Of a stretch of 64,000 nt of DNA, positions 61,848 to 64,000 are shown in pieces. Under the pieces are notes generated by a model that made no database searches, was not told where the DNA came from, and saw only the letters and a list, made by a program, of their open reading frames with translations. The first letter of the stretch is position 1. Each line of letters begins with the position of its first letter. Both the position numbers and the translations under genes were made by a program. Source of the DNA: Diadema setosum (taxonomy: Eukaryota > Echinodermata > Echinoidea > Diadematoida > Diadematidae); contig NC_092705.1 of the NCBI RefSeq assembly GCF_964275005.1, forward strand, positions 23,056,980 through 23,120,979, given 5' to 3'.

Positions 61848-63017
61848 AACAAAAACAATAAGGGGATGCTCTAAGGTGCAGATTTTGGACATCCTTCCCC
61901 CGCTTGGTCACTTCGACACCCTTGACTACAAGTGGCGGATCGGGGGGGGGGGGCGCACCGCCCCCCCCCCCCTCTTAATAAACAAAAGAACACTGGCATG
62001 GTCAATTGGTGGATAGATGTGCTCTTATATGATATATTGTGTATATAGTTTAGCAGTGAGTAGATTATGTCCTCTGTATAATCATGGGATTAAAAACAAT
62101 ACAAACGGACCGGTATGTCCAAACTTCACTTTGCGTATTCTTAAACCCAATATGGACTGAATGTATCATATCATGTTAAATACGAAGAGAATCTATGTGT
62201 TTCCATTAAATTCAGTTTCTCAAAAAGTATTGAAAAACATCCTCTATAATAAGCTAAAATGGTTAACTCGATTGCAAAATCATGAAAATCGAGCTATTCG
62301 CATTATACTTTGGGTGAGCCCGTATGAGCAGGTTTGACTTATAGAGAGCTTCATACCGATAAAGGGTATAATCTCTTTGGAATGTAGACGTTATTGTCAT
62401 CAAATCACCATGGTACATACATCAATCAATGAATTGGTCCCTCCTTATTTACAAAATTTGTTCAAATACAACCAGCATTATTATTTGCTTAGGTCCCAGG
62501 AAATTTATCTTTACCAAGCCTCAATATGGATTATTGCAATTTTTGAATTATTGAATTTTTACGAGTCATTTTATGCATGTATTTTATTGAATTAGTTGAT
62601 TATTCACTATTATGAAGATTTTTCGTCGCATCAATACTTTTGAGACCCCATGGAAGAACAGCGCTGTCCTTGCTGACACATCAGCTGAATGGGCAATCCC
62701 TCCATATCCATGTATACCTGATCTATTTTATGTACTTTTTCTTCATGTGCTATATCTTAAGATTTGTTTGTTTGTTTGTTTGTCTTTGTGTTACTCTTTT
62801 TTTAATGCTTGAATACGGAAAAAATAAAGACAAATATAAATTAATACAAGCTAATATGGAAGGGTGATTGGAGATCAAAGCTTACAGGTATTTGTGTCAT
62901 CACCACACTCAAGCTCGTCCTCCTTCCCTTCCAGACAGTCGTAGAAGAAATTACAGACAGCAAATGCCGAGACACACATGCCAGATTCGCACTGAAAGTC
63001 GGTGTCGGCACACGAAC
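60871..63017 (-). CDS. 3' end of a paralogous CUB/LDLa gene (partial: last two exons)
   Basis: Exon 62886-63017 encodes an LDLa module (CADTDFQCESGMCV, ending GKEDELECGDD) and exon 60871-61220 a Cys-free CUB-like domain (FSFEIDPQNPINIT to FRIELHAVE). Both have the same splice phases as exons 11 and 12 of the gene at 38-53 kb; the LDLa exon has the same length (132 nt) and frames are fully open. The stop TAG stands one codon earlier than in the other copy (GAA CAG TGA versus GAA TAG). Donor GTAAGC and acceptors are preserved, and a polyadenylation hexamer follows at 60816-60821. Upstream exons would lie beyond 64000, since the counterpart of exon 10 is expected near 64.4 kb. The intact frame suggests a working gene or a recent duplicate. 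Confidence 0.85.
61811..61843. repeat. AC dinucleotide microsatellite
   Basis: Counterpart in the right arm of the GT run at 52312-52336. Confidence 0.9.
62264..62850 (+). mobile_element. 3' fragment of a LINE inserted in the right duplication arm
   Basis: Translation gives QNHENRAIRIIL, YEQV, CRRYCHQITMVHTSINELV and PPYLQNLF, the arrangement seen at the C-terminal end of many LINE reverse transcriptases (NRAARI..., YK..N...PPYL..L). The insertion interrupts text continuous in the left arm near 50425. AAGCTAAAATGG before it and AAGCTAATATGG after it look like a 12-bp target-site duplication. The 3' end is A-rich. Confidence 0.65.
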
Positions 63018-63608
63018 CTGTACATATCGCAGCGACACAAAACCCAGTCTCATTGGTTACTACAAATACAGAACGCTTCTCCGACAAAGAAACAGCGTTA
63101 AACGTGCAGACTTGCAGTGGCGGATCGAGTGAGAGGGGGGGGGGGGGGGGATGGGGCGCACTCGGCGCCCCCCTTATTTTTTTTTTTTTTTAAGAAATAA
63201 GAAGGAAAAATAAAGGGGACCATGCGTGTCCCCTTTAATTTTTGTTCCCATCTTTTATTTTTTTTTTTGATATATAAAAGCATGCATGAAATCACAAAAT
63301 GACCTATGTAGATATGTTTAAAGAAATATTCCTACAATGGCAGGGCTTAAGGCTTTTGTTGTTGTTGTTTTCTTTTTTTACTTGAAGGCCTCCTTTTTAT
63401 TGTCAGCTGATTAAACCCTGAAGTGGAACCAAAAATATAAACTGCTTTGCCTCCCACCCTTACGTAATTCCTGGATCCGTCCATGACTTAGAATGAGATA
63501 GTTAGTGAAATTCCACAAAACAAGCGGAGATTCAGACGGTATCTTAATAATGAAAAATGGTGTTTCTTAATCTGATTCGAAAGGAAAGATTATAACTTGG
63601 ACGCCTTC

Positions 63609-63611
<3 letters not shown>

Positions 63612-63652
<41 letters not shown>
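63612..63652. repeat. TA dinucleotide microsatellite
   Basis: About 20 TA units, the right-arm counterpart of 49430-49530. Confidence 0.9.
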
Positions 63653-63656
<4 letters not shown>

Positions 63657-63976
63657 TAAATAAATATATAAACACTGCAAAACGATTAGATTTAACGTCA
63701 CGGGTGTTGAATCTAACATCGATCAAGTGTCAATAGAGGAACATACTGTGACAGGTGTAGTGTATGTTGTGATGGTGCTGAAAAGTGTTGATTTGACATT
63801 GCTGGTGTTGAGTTATTTGGTATAAGATCACACCAACAATAACTGTTATTACTGTGGTATATTCACATGGTTTTTTTTTTTCACAATTCCAGAACTTTAT
63901 CCAGAAGTTCTTATTGCAGTGCATATTGATTATATAGGCGTACCTGTACCTGTCCGCTCCGGTGGTTTCACGCTAT

Positions 63977-64000
63977 GGCGATCTTCATGTGAAGATCGCC
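63977..64000. repeat. Perfect 24-bp palindrome at the window end
   Basis: GGCGATCTTCA and TGAAGATCGCC flank a central TG; the window is cut at its last base, so a longer inverted repeat may continue. Confidence 0.6.

Larger units (their letters stand above)
60100..63830. repeat. Right arm of the large inverted duplication
   Basis: Reverse-complement counterpart of about 49.06-54.015 kb. It carries minus-strand copies of the last two CUB/LDLa exons and the intervening microsatellites. It lacks the 1.3-kb tandem array and instead has a LINE fragment inserted at about 62264-62850. A small hairpin, CTATGAGGGA / TCCCTCATAG (60101-60130), sits at its inner edge. The arm approaches the window end, so further homologous exons may follow outside. 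Confidence 0.85.

Overview
The window is nuclear DNA of an animal: genes are split by canonical introns, and all encoded proteins are metazoan families. The AT-rich intergenic sequence is crowded with palindromic MITE-like elements, microsatellites and very long G/C homopolymers, with recurrent words such as 'aggcctac' and 'ttttcgcg'. This style is typical of marine invertebrate deuterostomes. An echinoderm (sea urchin or sea cucumber type) is my best guess, by inference only; no marker proves it.

Layout. (1) 1-3245: repeat-rich intergenic DNA. (2) 3246-12218, plus strand: an intact eight-exon COPS6 gene (COP9 signalosome subunit 6, 316 aa); its fifth intron holds a 2.2-kb non-autonomous DNA transposon with clear TIRs and a 4-bp TSD. 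(3) 12219-17166: convergent intergenic DNA with several MITEs. (4) 17167-31505, minus strand: a ten-exon CDC20 (APC/C activator) gene with a GC-AG last intron. Its introns hold a minisatellite, microsatellites, a MITE, a tandem array, a LINE remnant and a piggyBac remnant. The WD40 exons are clean, but each of the first three exons needs a 1-nt correction. (5) 31.5-38.2 kb: transposon graveyard, including a broken Merlin/ISXO2-type transposase. (6) 38221-53264, plus strand: a twelve-exon gene for an unrecognised type II membrane protein (725 aa): TM, CUB-like, 4 LDLa, CUB-like, 3 LDLa, CUB-like. Every internal exon is phase 1-1. (7) 49-54 kb and 60.1-63.8 kb form a large inverted duplication, so the last two exons of this receptor recur on the minus strand as the 3' end of a convergent paralogue that leaves the window. 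(8) Between the arms: a nested palindromic element with telomere-like repeats, and a 1.9-kb element with inverted subterminal repeats.

COPS6 and CDC20 are housekeeping genes (cullin deneddylation complex; anaphase-promoting complex). The CUB/LDLa pair is the accessory, fast-changing part of the window. I see no rRNA, tRNA, CRISPR array or prokaryotic operon. Exon boundaries were derived by eye from reading frame, splice sites and remembered family sequence; no database search was run.
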